Positions 48,039 through 59,975 of a DNA stretch of 64,000 nucleotides are shown here, piece after piece. The position numbers were made by a program, and so were the translations under genes. Within the stretch, counting starts at the first letter, position 1. Every line of letters begins with the position of its first letter. The stretch lies in contig CM057230.1 of the NCBI GenBank assembly GCA_029891385.1, positions 21,766,847-21,830,846 on the forward strand. The letters are read 5' to 3'. The DNA is from Erythroxylum novogranatense (lineage: Eukaryota; Streptophyta; Magnoliopsida; Malpighiales; Erythroxylaceae). Below the pieces are notes generated by a model that was not told where the DNA came from, did not search any database, and saw nothing but the letters and a program-made list of their open reading frames with translations.

Positions 48039-48400
48039 TGTTAGGAAATTAAACTATTTCCACGCAACGAAAAAACGCCAATAAAACAACACAATATTTG
48101 ATAACGGAGTTCGGCCAAATTGCGCCTACGTCTTCGGGGCTACTGCATACCCTTTTATTAGGGAGAAAACAACACTTACAAGTGTTTACACTCAACACTC
48201 AACTCACTAGTGTTTTCACACTCTCAACCCTTACCCCAATACACCTAAAATTTACTCACCAAAATTTACCACTCTTACTAAGAGTTATTTTGGTTTTTGG
48301 GATGAGATAAATGGGAGGGGGAGGGGGTTTATTTATACTTGTTTAGCCTCCCCCCTCCCTCTCTCATTTCCAATATGGGACAAAGTCCCTTTACCTAACA
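48039..48400 (-). repeat. 5' LTR of the copia element
   Basis: 362 bp with ends tgttagg and cctaaca on the plus strand. On the minus strand it carries a TATA motif (caagtataaataaac, about 48330). Confidence 0.88.
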
Positions 48401-49760
48401 GTCGATACATAAAACAAAATGATATGGTGAGAGAGGGTCACCTTATCTAAGATATTTGGTCATTGATTAGCACACAATCCATAATTTATTTAATTAAGTC
48501 CTCGAGAAGTCTCACTTTGATTAAAACATTATGTAAAAAAATCAAGAGATCATGTCGTAAGCTTTTTCAAGATCTACTTTGATCACCATATACCCCTTTC
48601 ACTAAGTTTGACACATAGAATGAATAAATTATTGTGCACGGATAATATTGTCAGTAATTTGATGGACTGGGACAAAACTCATTTGCACAAGCCCTATAAT
48701 AGATGGAAGAGTGCCTTTGAGCCGATTGACTATAACCTTGAAGATGGTCTTATACATAACATTACAAAGGCTGATATGGTGATGCAACGAGAGGGAACCG
48801 GTGAACTCCTTCTTCGGGATGAACACCAGGAAAGTGTCGTTCAGGTTTGATAGTATGGTACTGCGTTCTGAAGATCTCCCACACATAGTCATAAATAGAG
48901 GAGCCAACCACGCTCCAGCATTTTTGGAAAAAAATGAGATTGATACCATCCGGATTGCGAGTTGTTATCGGTTTCATATTGAAAATGGCCATTTTGATTT
49001 CTTCCGCAATAACCATGCCCCCTATGCTTGCCAATACCGGGACGTCGAGAGTAGGAAATTGACTGTCCCTGTCGATGTGAATTGCTTCGGTTATAGACTG
49101 AGTGAATAGGTTAGTAAAGTACTCAACAATATGTTTGCACATCGCTTGACCTTGGAAACCCATGCCCAACATATCCTTAAGGAACTCCAAGTGATGAGTA
49201 TGACGTTTTTGAATTACCATGGGATGAAAATAAGTCGTATTGCGATCACTGTAGACAAGCTAGTCTATTCGAGCTTTTTTTTGCCAATAAACTTCCTCCT
49301 GTGCTAAGAAAGGATCCAACTCCCGCTTCAAGTCCACCTTCAGCTGAGTCAAGGCCAATGTCATGTGTTGCTCTAAAGCATCTTGAATGCCATTCAATCT
49401 CCAGAGTAGAATGTGCTTTTGTTTAAAGATATTTCCAAAAACATCTACATTCCACTTGGTCGCTTCACCAATAAAAGACTGTATGTTTGTGGGATGGTCA
49501 CCAGTGATAGGCCAAGCAACACACATCAAGGGCAGAAAAGTCTTGCCTACTAGCCAGGGAGCCAGAAACTGAAACCTCCTATTGGACTGATAGTGTACTA
49601 GGTTTCGTCAAGTGCGAGTGAGGATTGGACAGTGATCTGAACCCACACGTGGGAGGTGGAGCACAGTGGTGCGAGGGAAACTCTCAATGAAGTATACATT
49701 ACCCACGGCTCAATCTAGACATTCATGAATCCGATCGTGTGCCCATATATATTGATTTTG
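48401..49760 (-). pseudogene. LINE piece 1 of 3: endonuclease end and first part of RT
   Basis: On the minus strand: endonuclease C-terminus (LPRVGSDHCPIL at about 49650), the linker (WNVDVFGNIFKQKHILLWRL near 49440), the RT start with NRN/DRNTTYFH, EEIKMAIFNMKP and PDGINLIFFQKCW (49010-48930), DLEKAYD (near 48575) and GDPLSPYHFVLC (near 48420). Frameshifts separate these. The LINE is 5'-truncated inside the endonuclease at about 49760. It continues beyond the copia insertion at 43747. Confidence 0.82.
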
Positions 49761-51230
49761 TCTTTTCAAAAAGAGAATACGACTTTATTCTTTTTCCATA
49801 TGGTAATTGCCGTTCTTACGTTTTATAGGCTCAAGGTAAAGTAAAAAAATCTTTATGAGGTTAAGACTTAAGAATGTGTCATATTTTGCTTTATTTTGTT
49901 CTTTATGATGGTTAAAAATGACCCTATTTTGCTCTTTGTAAGAGTTAATAGTGAACTTATTTTATCTCATTTTATTTTTTAAAAGTTAAAAGTGAGTCAT
50001 ATTTTATTCTTCATGAAAATAGGTTATGGGCAGGTGCCTTACGTACCCTTGCCCAAGGTCGAGCCTGCTTATAGTATTTTGAATTCAAAATTCTTTAAAA
50101 GGAAAATATTATTATATTTATAGATATTCAAACAGTTATATCATGAATTTATTATTTATACAATAAAATTGATTACATTTCAAACATGCAACATGTTAAA
50201 TTAATTATTTATCAATCTTTGACATGCACATTTTAACTAATTTGAATTCTATTCCTCTTTGTATAAGTTTGTTCTACTAAATACTTAAAAATTACACTAT
50301 AATCATTTAATCTCTTTTCTTTTGGTTCTAAATACTCGTAATCTCGAAAAGGACAAGTTGTACATTTTGTTTTATCTTTTTTGTTACACAAACTTCTTCT
50401 TTATAATCAAATAATATAAGAAAAATTAATCCAATACTTACATGAAAATTGAGATATTCTTTAGAATGTTTATGTTTATGTTCTTACTCTTTTTAATTTC
50501 GTAACATTTATTTAACATAATTATATCAAACATGATGAGTGTTAATTGATATGTTTTTTCTTTTGATTTCTTTATATGAAACTTGCTACAAGTCTCTCCA
50601 TCTCTCTCACGTGAGTTATTTGAAAATAACTTCTTTACTAATTAGGGATAAAGTTAAGTATTATTGGGTTTTTTGAGACTTCACATATCAACAAAATTCA
50701 TTATGAACGTTGATGTTGTTGTTGAAACTTGGCTATAAGTATTACAAACTTCAAAACCATTTCTAGTATTGTCCATATGATGCAATTGTTTATTCAATTC
50801 AGTAATAATTTTTCATCCATTATATCATTAAACTTATATAAGCTTTTTTTTATCAATAAGAATTTTGTAAACGGCTAGTTAATAGCTAATAAAGCATGTT
50901 GCTTTAATTTACTCACAAAAGTTTTAACCAACAAAAGTTAAAGATTCGTCACAACGTGTTGAATGGCCATTCCAAATTTGTAAGGACATCCAAATTGATA
51001 ACGTAGTTGTATTATTAAAATTAATATTCGTAATTAACCAATTACATTTTTTCTGCTACTTTACAGGAATCAAAATTTATGTAGTCATCATGTTGCATAC
51101 ATATAATACTTTAATCTGAAACCTAATAACATATAAAAGATATGAGAACAAATCCAAAATTAGTTCAAGTACAAAACGTTTATAAGGAAACCTAATTTAC
51201 ACTGGAGTAAAAAACAAACACTTATAACTG
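49761..51230. other. AT-rich spacer
   Basis: No gene recognised. A loosely repeated cttatttt/ttttgctctttatg motif occurs at 49880-50010. The part next to 51260 should hold the 3' UTR of the following minus-strand gene. Confidence 0.55.
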
Positions 51231-51259
51231 AAAGAAACAGACTTTCATGTGTTGTGGAA

Positions 51260-52361
51260 TCAACTGCTGCGTGGATTCACCCCAACAGATTTAAGGGTTT
51301 CTGCTTGTCTATCCCTGCAACAAAGTTTACAAACACAACAAAGCATTAATCCTCACTCGCCATTTCCATTTTTTATAATGAATAAACCAATAAATCAATA
51401 TATATTGATTATATCAATATTGTCCCACCATTTGAAGGCTCTATCAAGATCTTGGTCAACGAACAATAGGTGCATTGATACTTTATTTATCTTTTTATAT
51501 AAGGACATATAAATTATAAAGTAGGAATTATAATTATTATTTTTAAATCGCCATTTAGCAAATGAAAGTGACAAGCAAAGTGATAAATTACTTTATCATT
51601 GAAGATACTCAAACTCAAGACCTCACTATAAATGATTTATGAGTTAAAATGCCTCCTTAGATCACTTCTCTACCCCTTGGGATAGGTGAAAGAACATATA
51701 CTTTATCAATCGGTTTCACTTACTATGTATCTTGCGCTATTGATTTTATTATTAACATTCATATTACAAGATAAGCGGACAAATAAACTTTTTTTATATG
51801 TATTAACTCCGACTTGCTTAACTCATTGGTGAATGCTATGATAGCTAACACTAAGATTACGAACGAAGGTGGAGAAGGATATAGATAGAAAACGAACTTG
51901 GTAAACGGATTGGGGCGGGAAGGATCCTGAAGGGTGCGTTGAGAAGGATCCTGAATGTGAGCAACCTTCCTCAGGAATGATTTGTTTATGAACTTGTCAG
52001 AATTTGCAACCACTGTATCAGGAAACTCCACCTCCGCCATTGTTCCTCTCCTCTTCTTGGTTAGGTTCACTGAAGGCGAATGAATCAACTGCTGCTTCAT
52101 GCTGTGCAGTGCCATTCCCACTGCTACCGTCACAAACCCCGCCACTATATATACTGGTGCAAACTCTCCACTTATTGAATACCTTTCATGTTCATGTAAA
52201 GAGCGTCGTAAATACTTATTAGGGAAAAAACTCAAGGAGATGATATAACTACATTAGGGTAAAGGGTGAGACTTGTTGTGAGGGCGAGGGTTTGAGGGAG
52301 TAGCACCGATGCTTGGTCCAAACTTTGGAGCAGTTGCTGATGCAAAAGATCGGCCGAGCAT
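51260..52361 (-). CDS. B12D / complex I MLRQ-subunit-like small protein
   Basis: Three exons join in phase: 52273-52361, 51898-52170 and 51260-51314, giving about 138 residues from ATG 52361. Exon 1 looks like a mitochondrial presequence (MLGRSFASATAPKFGPS: Arg, Ser, Ala, no acids). Exon 2 has one hydrophobic segment (FAPVYIVAGFVTVAVGMAL) followed by the family core KKRRGTMAEVEFPDTV and DKFINKSFLRKVAHIQD. Exon 3 ends ETLKSVGVNPRSS. This pattern is that of plant B12D-family proteins annotated as NADH-ubiquinone reductase complex I MLRQ subunit; a mitochondrial inner-membrane role is inferred from the family. The start is uncertain: the frame stays open a few codons upstream to an acceptor-like tgcag at about 52383, so a further 5' exon is possible. 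Reading straight through exon 2 without splicing would give a wrong C-terminus. Confidence 0.78.
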
Positions 52362-52383
52362 TGCCGAAGTCCACAGTTTACTC

Positions 52384-53861
52384 TGCAATGGCATTCAGTT
52401 GTTGATATTAGTACATAGGTCATGCACGTGAAAGCTTAGACACATGCATACGCATAACAATGACAACACAAGGAAAAAATTACAGTTGCCCTGAACGCCA
52501 TGGATGTGACAACTGAGAAAAGAAGGAATCACTGGGTTAAGTAGTGTTAATTTTATGTGAGCATATGAACAAGAGGTCTCGATTTTCATGGATATATACA
52601 TGCAAAGAACAAGTCCTGGGTGAATTTCAACATTAGGAAATGGTGGGGAGAGAAGGCAAATGGCATTCATTCACTTTAGGAGGGGATTTTGTTTGATTAA
52701 AACTACATTTCTGATTATCCGTTATTTATCGTCTCCGAGTTTGTTGCAAGGCTTTGACTGCTTCTGTACCAATTAGGTCAATGGAGGACTGGCCTCTCTT
52801 CAATGCCCGATCCGAGAAAATAGGAACAGTTATAAGGAAAGTTGGGGAGTGGAGGTAGATAGTTACTCCAACATTAGTTTTTGTACAAGCATATGTTTTT
52901 GTCCAAATTAGTTATGTAATGTTTAAAGGGTAAACAAAACATGTGTTATTGATGATAAAAGATAAATTTGAACACATTTTATATTATTTGACTATAATTT
53001 GAAAGAGAAAATATTAAGAGAAGATCTTTCTAATATTAAAAGTTACAATTCTTATTTTTTAGTATGTATAATTAATAAATAATTGAAAATATATCATCAT
53101 TTATAACACATTCAATTCATTTGAAAACACTTTTTACTAATTTAACTAAGACTACAAACTATCGATCTCCTCAAATTCAGACTTCAGCGAAATTTCTCAA
53201 TGAAATTTCTATTGGATGTTGTTGTATAATAGATTCAATCCAATTAGTCACTAAGAAAATTGGTTATTATAGAATACATCTAAACTAATTAAGAAAATAT
53301 TTTTCAAAGTAAAAATTATTATATTTTGAATAAGAAGAATTCTTAGTTAACGGGTTACAATTGCAAGGCATAACATTTGACATAAAAATTTGAAATCACT
53401 CATCATAAGCACTATCACATGATAGTTATTATGTAATTAGATCAGAGATATTAACTTCATATAACTGTTGTTAGTGTTCAATTTCCAAATTGATCAAAAT
53501 TATCCCTAAGAACCAAATACAATATTGGCACACATTCAAGTTGTCATAAGAAGGGTTTGGTGTCCAAATTTGAACCACAAAGAAAAAAAGAGAATTGATG
53601 CTTTGTTTATACATGTAAAAGTCATGCACTCAACGGTTATACATTTTGAAAGAGCAATGCATATGATTATGTATTATATAACAAATCCAACACTCTTCTC
53701 CAACATCCAAACATAGTTGAGACTGGAAAACGAATTGAAAGTACAAAATGGTCCTCCCACAACCACTTAATTTGGAAAACCGACACCTTGTTTGATGATT
53801 ATTTAATATGCATAGTAGTAGTATATTAGTAATAGTGCCACCTTTAAGGGTAGCTAAAAAC
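52384..53861. other. spacer between the B12D-like and ERF genes
   Basis: No gene recognised. It includes the upstream region of the B12D-like gene (minus) and the 3' side of the ERF gene. AT-rich; small frames here are not supported. Confidence 0.5.
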
Positions 53862-54707
53862 CTAGAAGAAATAGGAAGATGTTGGACCCACATCAAGCCC
53901 ACCAAAGAGTGTGCTATGCTGGTTAAACTCACTAGATTCGAAGCTTAAAGATGACATGGTCTCAGCCCCGTTTGTGTTGTCTCCCGACAGACCAAAAGCT
54001 TGATGAGCTTCACTCCAAAACCCAAAACCAACGTCCATTCCATAACAGCTGGAAGAGGATACATCAGGAGGCAAAGGAGGCAGTTCGACTTCATCTTTGT
54101 AAAGGCCAATAGTTCCATTCTCAAGTGCACCACCAGCTACGGGCTGTTCAAACCCACCAGCAACTCCAACCTCTAACCCGGAGTTGTTGCTCTCATTGCT
54201 GTAATAGCAATACTCGTAAGGATAAGCACTGAAGTTATGGTGCAGATTGGGGTCATGAAGGTTGAACAGCAACTGTTGGTTGATGTCGTTCTGAGGAGGA
54301 TGAGGAGGATTGAGGGTTGAGATATGATGGTCATCCATTTTGGAAGATTCGTCGGGGGAGATAATGGAGGTGACGGAAGAGCCGTGAGGCATATCAGAGT
54401 AGACAAAGTTGGTGCGAGCCTTGGAGCCTCGCATGGAGCGAGCAGCACGGTCGTAGGCTAAAGCTGCCTCTTCGGCCGTGTCGAAAGTGCCGAGCCAATG
54501 CCTCTCTTTCGTCGAAGGGTCTCTTATTTCTGCTGCATATCTGCCCCATGGCCTTCTCCTCACTCCTAAGAACCTCACTTCTTGTACTTGCTCTTGTTGC
54601 TGTGATTGGTTTAGTTGTTGTTGCTTCCTTTTGGTCTTTGATGGCGAAGCTGAGTTGGTCTTGACGTTGTTAATATCCATGTTTAAGGCTGTGATGATAG
54701 AAGGCAA
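53862..54707 (-). CDS. LEP: AP2/ERF transcription factor, LEAFY PETIOLE-like
   Basis: Intronless frame of 281 residues. A single AP2/ERF DNA-binding domain spans roughly residues 44-102: [19 protein letters not shown], then [20 protein letters not shown] and [10 protein letters not shown]. The Ala in YAAEIRD and Asp in GTFDTAE are typical of ERF rather than DREB proteins. The run [19 protein letters not shown] after the domain and the [18 protein letters not shown] segment match LEP-type (group VIII, near DRN/ESR) factors. The N-terminus is Lys/Gln-rich and the C-terminus Ser/Gly/Asn-rich without a visible EAR motif. It should bind GCC-box-like DNA in the nucleus; LEP-type factors act in leaf and meristem development by family knowledge. 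Start could be the first Met or the Met at residue 10 (54680). Confidence 0.9.
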   Translation of the reverse strand: MPSIITALNMDINNVKTNSASPSKTKRKQQQLNQSQQQEQVQEVRFLGVRRRPWGRYAAEIRDPSTKERHWLGTFDTAEEAALAYDRAARSMRGSKARTNFVYSDMPHGSSVTSIISPDESSKMDDHHISTLNPPHPPQNDINQQLLFNLHDPNLHHNFSAYPYEYCYYSNESNNSGLEVGVAGGFEQPVAGGALENGTIGLYKDEVELPPLPPDVSSSSCYGMDVGFGFWSEAHQAFGLSGDNTNGAETMSSLSFESSEFNQHSTLFGGLDVGPTSSYFF

Positions 54708-54793
54708 AGGAAGCTAGGCAGAGGATAGAGGGAAGAAACACTTCCTCTTTTTTGTAAGAACAAAGAAATAATTATATGCCCTGGCATGGTAGG

Positions 54794-54803
54794 GTTTATA
54801 TAG
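54794..54803 (-). promoter_or_regulatory. TATA box of the LEP-like gene
   Basis: ctatataaac on the minus strand, about 90 bp upstream of the start codon, a usual distance in plant genes. Confidence 0.7.
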
Positions 54804-54925
54804 GGGTTTTGAAGATTGTTTCACCGTACAACAACGTTCTTAATCTTTTGTAATTACCCCTTTAATCAATTTCTTAATCCAATATACCATTGATCCTATC
54901 AAGGTCATTTAACTAGTTAAGTCAT

Positions 54926-54950
54926 GATATATATATATATATATATATAC
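54926..54950. repeat. (TA)n microsatellite
   Basis: About eleven TA units in the LEP-like upstream region; likely length-variable. Confidence 0.9.
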
Positions 54951-55106
54951 ATACACCCACAAACACATATCGTTTTGCTTTCTCTTATTGACGAGACGAC
55001 TGGTATTATTAAAATGGGAAGACTAGTAGTCTTCGCGTGGCACATAGTTTTGCATTTATATATACTTCCACTCTCGAGAAAGCTGAGGCACTAAGATAGA
55101 TCATTC

Positions 55107-55244
55107 GTTCAATTTTATGGTGTTTTATTGTGTCTAATGAATCTTAACCATTTATTTATATGGGTCCTGTATAAATAAACACGGATCTCACATAAATAAA
55201 TAACTGAAATTTATGAGACAAAATAAAACATCATAAAATTAAAC
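55107..55244. mobile_element. foldback MITE in the LEP-like promoter
   Basis: The two halves are inverted copies: gttcaattttatggtgtttt at the left and, read on the other strand, gtttaattttatgatgtttt at the right, with the match continuing for about 60 bp through tttatttatatgggtcc. The centre is only about 15 bp, so the element can fold almost completely. No clear target-site duplication was found. It starts about 400 bp upstream of the ERF start codon. Confidence 0.75.
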
Positions 55245-57548
55245 AGAAAATTCTGTCCTCTCCGGTATATATGTAATCCTAAGTCTTTTCACATGGTACG
55301 TGTGTAAAAGCGTTTCTTCTACATATTTGTTTTTAACTCCTCTCTTCACAAGGAGAACTCCTTAATAAAGATAAAAGTACGTTTCTCAATTTAGAATGTT
55401 CGTGGAAATCACTCGTTATCATGTTGAATTGCTAATCGGGTCAAATTTGAGCTTCGCCTTCTAGTTTTATTTTAATTTTCTTTAATTTACTGAGTATGGC
55501 TTAATTTGACGCAAAATAAGTTAATTTATTTTATTTTATTTCATGAAGAATAATACCCATTGCCCTTATACGTATCTTCTTGTGTTTAGAAAGAAATAAC
55601 AGAATCGCTTGTACTCGATGCTGTTTAATCTCTTCTCTATCCTAAATACTCAAACAACTACAAAAGAATATAGTTAATTGGATCATGATTGTTATAGAAT
55701 TGGTAGTACATTTGATAATTTATTACTTTGTAATGATGAGCGTAGCTTACTAGCAATCATGTGGCATTAATTTGCTCTTATGATTGTTAATCAAATTAAA
55801 TTGGCTAAAGCAATCAATGAGATCCACTCAAAGCTATCACATGTAGTCTTCTGAGAATTAGGAGAGGTGTAAGGTGTTGCTGAAATCAGAGACTAATGAT
55901 AGATTGTACCAACGAGATCACAAGTATTATTATGAGCATGCATGTTTTAGAACAACTTTATCCATACGCAAAAAGCTTCCCATACTCTGACCTTTACATG
56001 ATTGCTCAATACATGAACCCTCTAGAGCCCAATTATCGTTCCCACGATGCCTTCGACTTGATGATTCGGCTACGATGAGGTCGTTTTGTTTCTTAATTTA
56101 TTATTTTGTTTTCATCTCCACACATATTTTGATAAAATTTGATTACTAAATCTCCAAAAAATTCATTAATTACAAATTATAAAATAGTTATAGTTAGAAC
56201 ATTATGAATCTTACTTTTTATCGTTTAACACAAAATGATTTAAAATGTTCATAAAAGATAATTGACTCTTAATTTCTTCGTTTATATTATAACATGCTCT
56301 TTACTTGTTCATTAAGACAAATGTCGAAAGAAATACACACGTAGAAGGGTCATGTTACCCTATATTAACACAATGGGAGGCTTTAATTTTATGTAGGTTG
56401 GAACACAAAAAGAATAGATAATTATCTCATCCATGTGCATCCAATTTGTGATAAAATTGTATATAATTAATGATACGTTCCACAATCCATTCATCAGCTT
56501 TTCATTACATCCAATGGTTACTTTCTTAGAGCTTTTGATTAAATTCCAAATGGAAGCGACTTTTCCAAATTATTATCTTCAACTTTTGTGGAGCTTGGGG
56601 CATTATTTGGTACCTCCACATTGGTATATGAGCAGAGACCAGCGTCCATGTATGAACATGATGAAAGAAAGGCATGTTGGGGTGCATGTGATATGAACAC
56701 AATAGGCACACTTTTTCGAACGAAACAATCACTACAAACACCTAACCTACTACCTTTAAATACCCATAATATACAAAACAACACCTTTAATACCTCCGTG
56801 AGCATGCATTCAACTATATATAGCTTGTCTCAGGGGTGCATCTTCATACATGTGTCGTGTGGTCCTGTTATTTTCATATATTTCTACTATTTTCTTGACT
56901 TCGAGAGATTTCATTTTTCAAGAGCTGTGTTTCAACTAAACATAAACATCATTTCATTATAAAGTGAAATTGTAATTGTGCACGTAACATATTGTAATTA
57001 CATTTGGGTTTGTACGTTCCTATGATTTGTCTTAATTAAAATCACGAGAAATATAATTTATAATTCACAATTTAAAATCTTATTATATTTCATATTGATA
57101 ATTCAGAACCCACAAGGATTTATAGGCAGGATAGAGTTAGTGATCTGTTGTTTTTTTAAATGAAGGTACTAGTAAGTGATCTAAAGTTCCAAGTTTCGAT
57201 ACTTTTAATGTGCTTGTTGACCAAGAATGCTAAGTTACTTTAAGTTTCATCACCCCACTTGTCATGTAGTTGTGGCCAAAGTCAGTATAGGTCAAAAATG
57301 TGTGATGACTTGGAGGATAGACATGCAGTTTTTATATCAGAACTGGCCCCAAATTTGAGGGAAAGTTGTTTTGACCACTGCATTGGGATTTGGGTTAAGG
57401 AGAAAATGACCAGATGGGCACGTTTTGATAGGTAAATGCTACTAACATTCATAAATCATTGTGATTTTGTCTTCCTGTCGATATGTGAAGACTTTGAGTC
57501 AATATTTAATTGTCACCATGTCACATGAGACTTCAGAGAATCTTGCCG
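55245..57548. other. AT-rich spacer
   Basis: No gene supported. Frames of 60-120 residues at 55896-56962 overlap each other on both strands and show no domain. Confidence 0.5.
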
Positions 57549-57617
57549 AGTGATTTGTACATTGAAAAGTGGATACAAAGTCTGTAAGTGATTTGTACAT
57601 TGAAAAGTGGATACAAA
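57549..57617. repeat. 31-bp exact direct repeat, period 38
   Basis: The 31 bases at 57549-57579 (opening agtgatttgtac, closing ggatacaaa) recur exactly at 57587-57617. Confidence 0.9.
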
Positions 57618-57720
57618 TTCCTAATTACAGACTAAATAAAATAAAACAATGCAATTAATTAAGCACATAAATTAGATATGCTCCTACTGACGATAATTCT
57701 TTTGTTTATATTATTAAGTA

Positions 57721-58015
57721 GCCGTTTCATTATAATAGTTTAATTTATTATATGAGGTCAACTTAATTGGTTTTATATATTCACTAACACATCCTCTCAA
57801 GTGAAAGTTCTTTGAGTTTGAAAATTGTTCAGACTCACTCTACCTTGTGTTGCATAAAATGTAGGTGGTAGGATTTGAACTTACAACTACTTGATCACAA
57901 AAGTTCTGATATCACTTTGCTACCCAAAATTCGAGTTGAGGGAATGTGTTAGTAAATATATAAAATCAATTAAGTTGGTCTCACACAATAACTTAAGTTA
58001 TTGTGGTGAAACGGT
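57721..58015. mobile_element. foldback (MITE-like) element with ~75-bp inverted ends
   Basis: Left arm ccgtttcattataat ... aacttaattggttttatat ... ctaacacatcctctcaa is mirrored by the right arm (inverted: ccgtttcaccacaat ... ctaacacattccctcaa). The middle (57800-57940) is not repeated. Target-site duplication not resolved. Confidence 0.65.
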
Positions 58016-58356
58016 CATTTAACATATACAAACTTGAGAACTTAAATATTACAAAAAATAATTTTATACTTTAAAAATAATTTTGTATTTCATTTTATTT
58101 TTAATTTAGTTATCTAATTCTTTCTTATTTTCTTCTTAAGTTTATGTTTATTGTATATAATTAATTTATATCACTTGTTAGAGTTATTCAAATTGGAATC
58201 AAAATATAAAAACATTATGCTTATTTTATTTCTATTATATCTTATGCTTATATTTTTTTACATATTTTAATGCCTTTTTTATTCTATATTTTCCTATTTT
58301 AATAAACTCATTTTTGTGCAGTGCTATAATATATATATCATATATAACCCACTATC

Positions 58357-58690
58357 AGGAATCTCACATTAAGCAAGTAAAGAATGTTCAAATAGTTTAT
58401 AAATATATAACAAATCTCTCCTTAAAAGGTATTTTTGGGGTAGAATTAGTCTCAAATTTATCATGATATCATAGCTTAAACTTGCTTCAATGGTTTGGGA
58501 AAGTGCTCTGCTTGTTGTAGCCATTTGTCTAATATATTCATCAAATGTTTAATTTTATTTTGAATTGAGGGGTGTGTGTCAAGAATCTTATATTGAATAA
58601 GTAAAGAATATTAAAATATTTTATAAATATATGACAAATCCTATCACCTTTTAAAGTAGAATTAGACTCAAATTTATCACGCATGTACGT
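58357..58690. repeat. diverged direct repeat of about 100 bp, period ~220
   Basis: The segment with caagtaaagaatgttcaaat ... gtagaattagtctcaaattt (58357-58460) recurs in diverged form at 58577-58686. Confidence 0.65.
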
Positions 58691-59975
58691 AATATAGAGA
58701 AGCAATTAGTTAGAGATTTACCTGGAATGTTAAAATAAATCATCAAAGTTCTTCACAGGAAGAGGATCGTTTTGTATGCCTTTGTCAACATTACGATGTA
58801 ATTTTGTATCTAACAATGTTGCATTAACGTTTAAATCGATCATTGCCATAGTATTTGACCAACAAAAGACTGTTATTTCCCGTTCAACTTTCGTGGGGTT
58901 GCTCGATGTGCATGCAAACAGAAAAAAATTCCCATGAGACACAAAACGACTTGTGTCACGACGAAGAAGAGGTGGAGGACGACGATGAAAATCCAACTAC
59001 TAAATACTAACCTATTAAGAAAGTAGAAAGAATATCAATAGAACATCTGCAGCTTTGTGATACCTAACTTTTCCAGGTAGTGTGAGGTGTATGGAAATTA
59101 GCAAAACTAGCTTTAGCTTCTCCTATCTTTTTTCTTTTAAAGATAGAGGACAAAAAGTTTATAAAATTATCCTCAATAAGATTTCTTATGGAATCATTTG
59201 ACTAAGATTTGGTACCAGAAGACTGACTCAATATACCTACACTAGCTATATCGAGGGAAAAGACCTATGCTCCCACTTTATTTTTTCATATTTTTCTTCA
59301 AAGAGATCGGTTCTTTTGTAACTTGCACGTACTCGTGTGTACGTTTCATATGTTTCACACCTGGAGCATGAGAATCAATAACTTCAATTAATTACTGGTC
59401 GAATTTCTCAGAATATGAATTTACCTTACAAAGTATGCTATTTCATGACATATCATATTAAAAAAAAGAAGAAGAAGAGGTGAGATGGAAGTCTACAAGA
59501 GAAGTCAATTAATAATCAAAACTTAAATAATTAATTTTATTTACAATTATTTTAAATTTAAATTTAAATTATTTAGATTTGGGATGTTATAAACAATATC
59601 AAAATATTTTTGCTAATATAATGTTGGATTAAGTGGAGGTGGCATCGAAGTAGGATCATGAATAATGAGTGGCCTTAAGAAACTTCTAATTAGGAGATTT
59701 TGAATTGCATATGGAGTTATGTTGAAGATATTAAAGATTTAAAGAGGAAAATTGTAATATCTCATGTCAAAGATGAGTTTTAAATAAATCAAAAGAGAAG
59801 ATGAGATAAAAGTCTTTATAAAAGTACGAAAATATTAATTAATTCTTAACTAATATATACATAAATAAATACATTGTTTCTACTTTCTTTTCAGAAAAAG
59901 AATTTTTTAGTTTATTTAAACACGAAAAAGATTCTTTATGATATTCAAATTTTTTGACAGATATAATTGCAGGAA
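58691..59975. other. AT-rich spacer
   Basis: No gene recognised. An 88-residue minus-strand frame at 58730-58996 has no known domain. Confidence 0.5.

Larger units (their letters stand above)
43748..48400 (-). mobile_element. TNT1-like Ty1/copia retrotransposon inserted in the LINE RT, 3' LTR damaged
   Basis: A complete 5' LTR (48039-48400) is followed on the minus strand by a tRNA primer site, gag, protease, integrase, RT and RNase H. The other LTR is only a 115-bp remnant (43748-43862). The LINE motif GDPLSPYHFVLC lies just right of 48400 and FFVDD just left of 43748, so the element split the RT domain. No target-site duplication survives because the 3' LTR end and flank are deleted. Confidence 0.88.

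Noticed and set aside
34577..49760. Three independent LINE fragments
   Set aside because: Domains follow one another without overlap across the inserts, and the gypsy insert has a matching target-site duplication in the LINE sequence.
51759..52235. B12D-like gene as one 158-residue exon
   Set aside because: The unspliced ends do not fit the family; GT-AG splicing to 51314 and 52273 in matching phases gives the expected N- and C-termini.
56433..56962. Overlapping frames on both strands near 56.5-56.9 kb
   Set aside because: They overlap each other, lack domains and have no consistent codon pattern.
58730..58996. 88-residue minus-strand frame as a small gene
   Set aside because: No recognisable domain, no splice or promoter context, AT-rich spacer all around.
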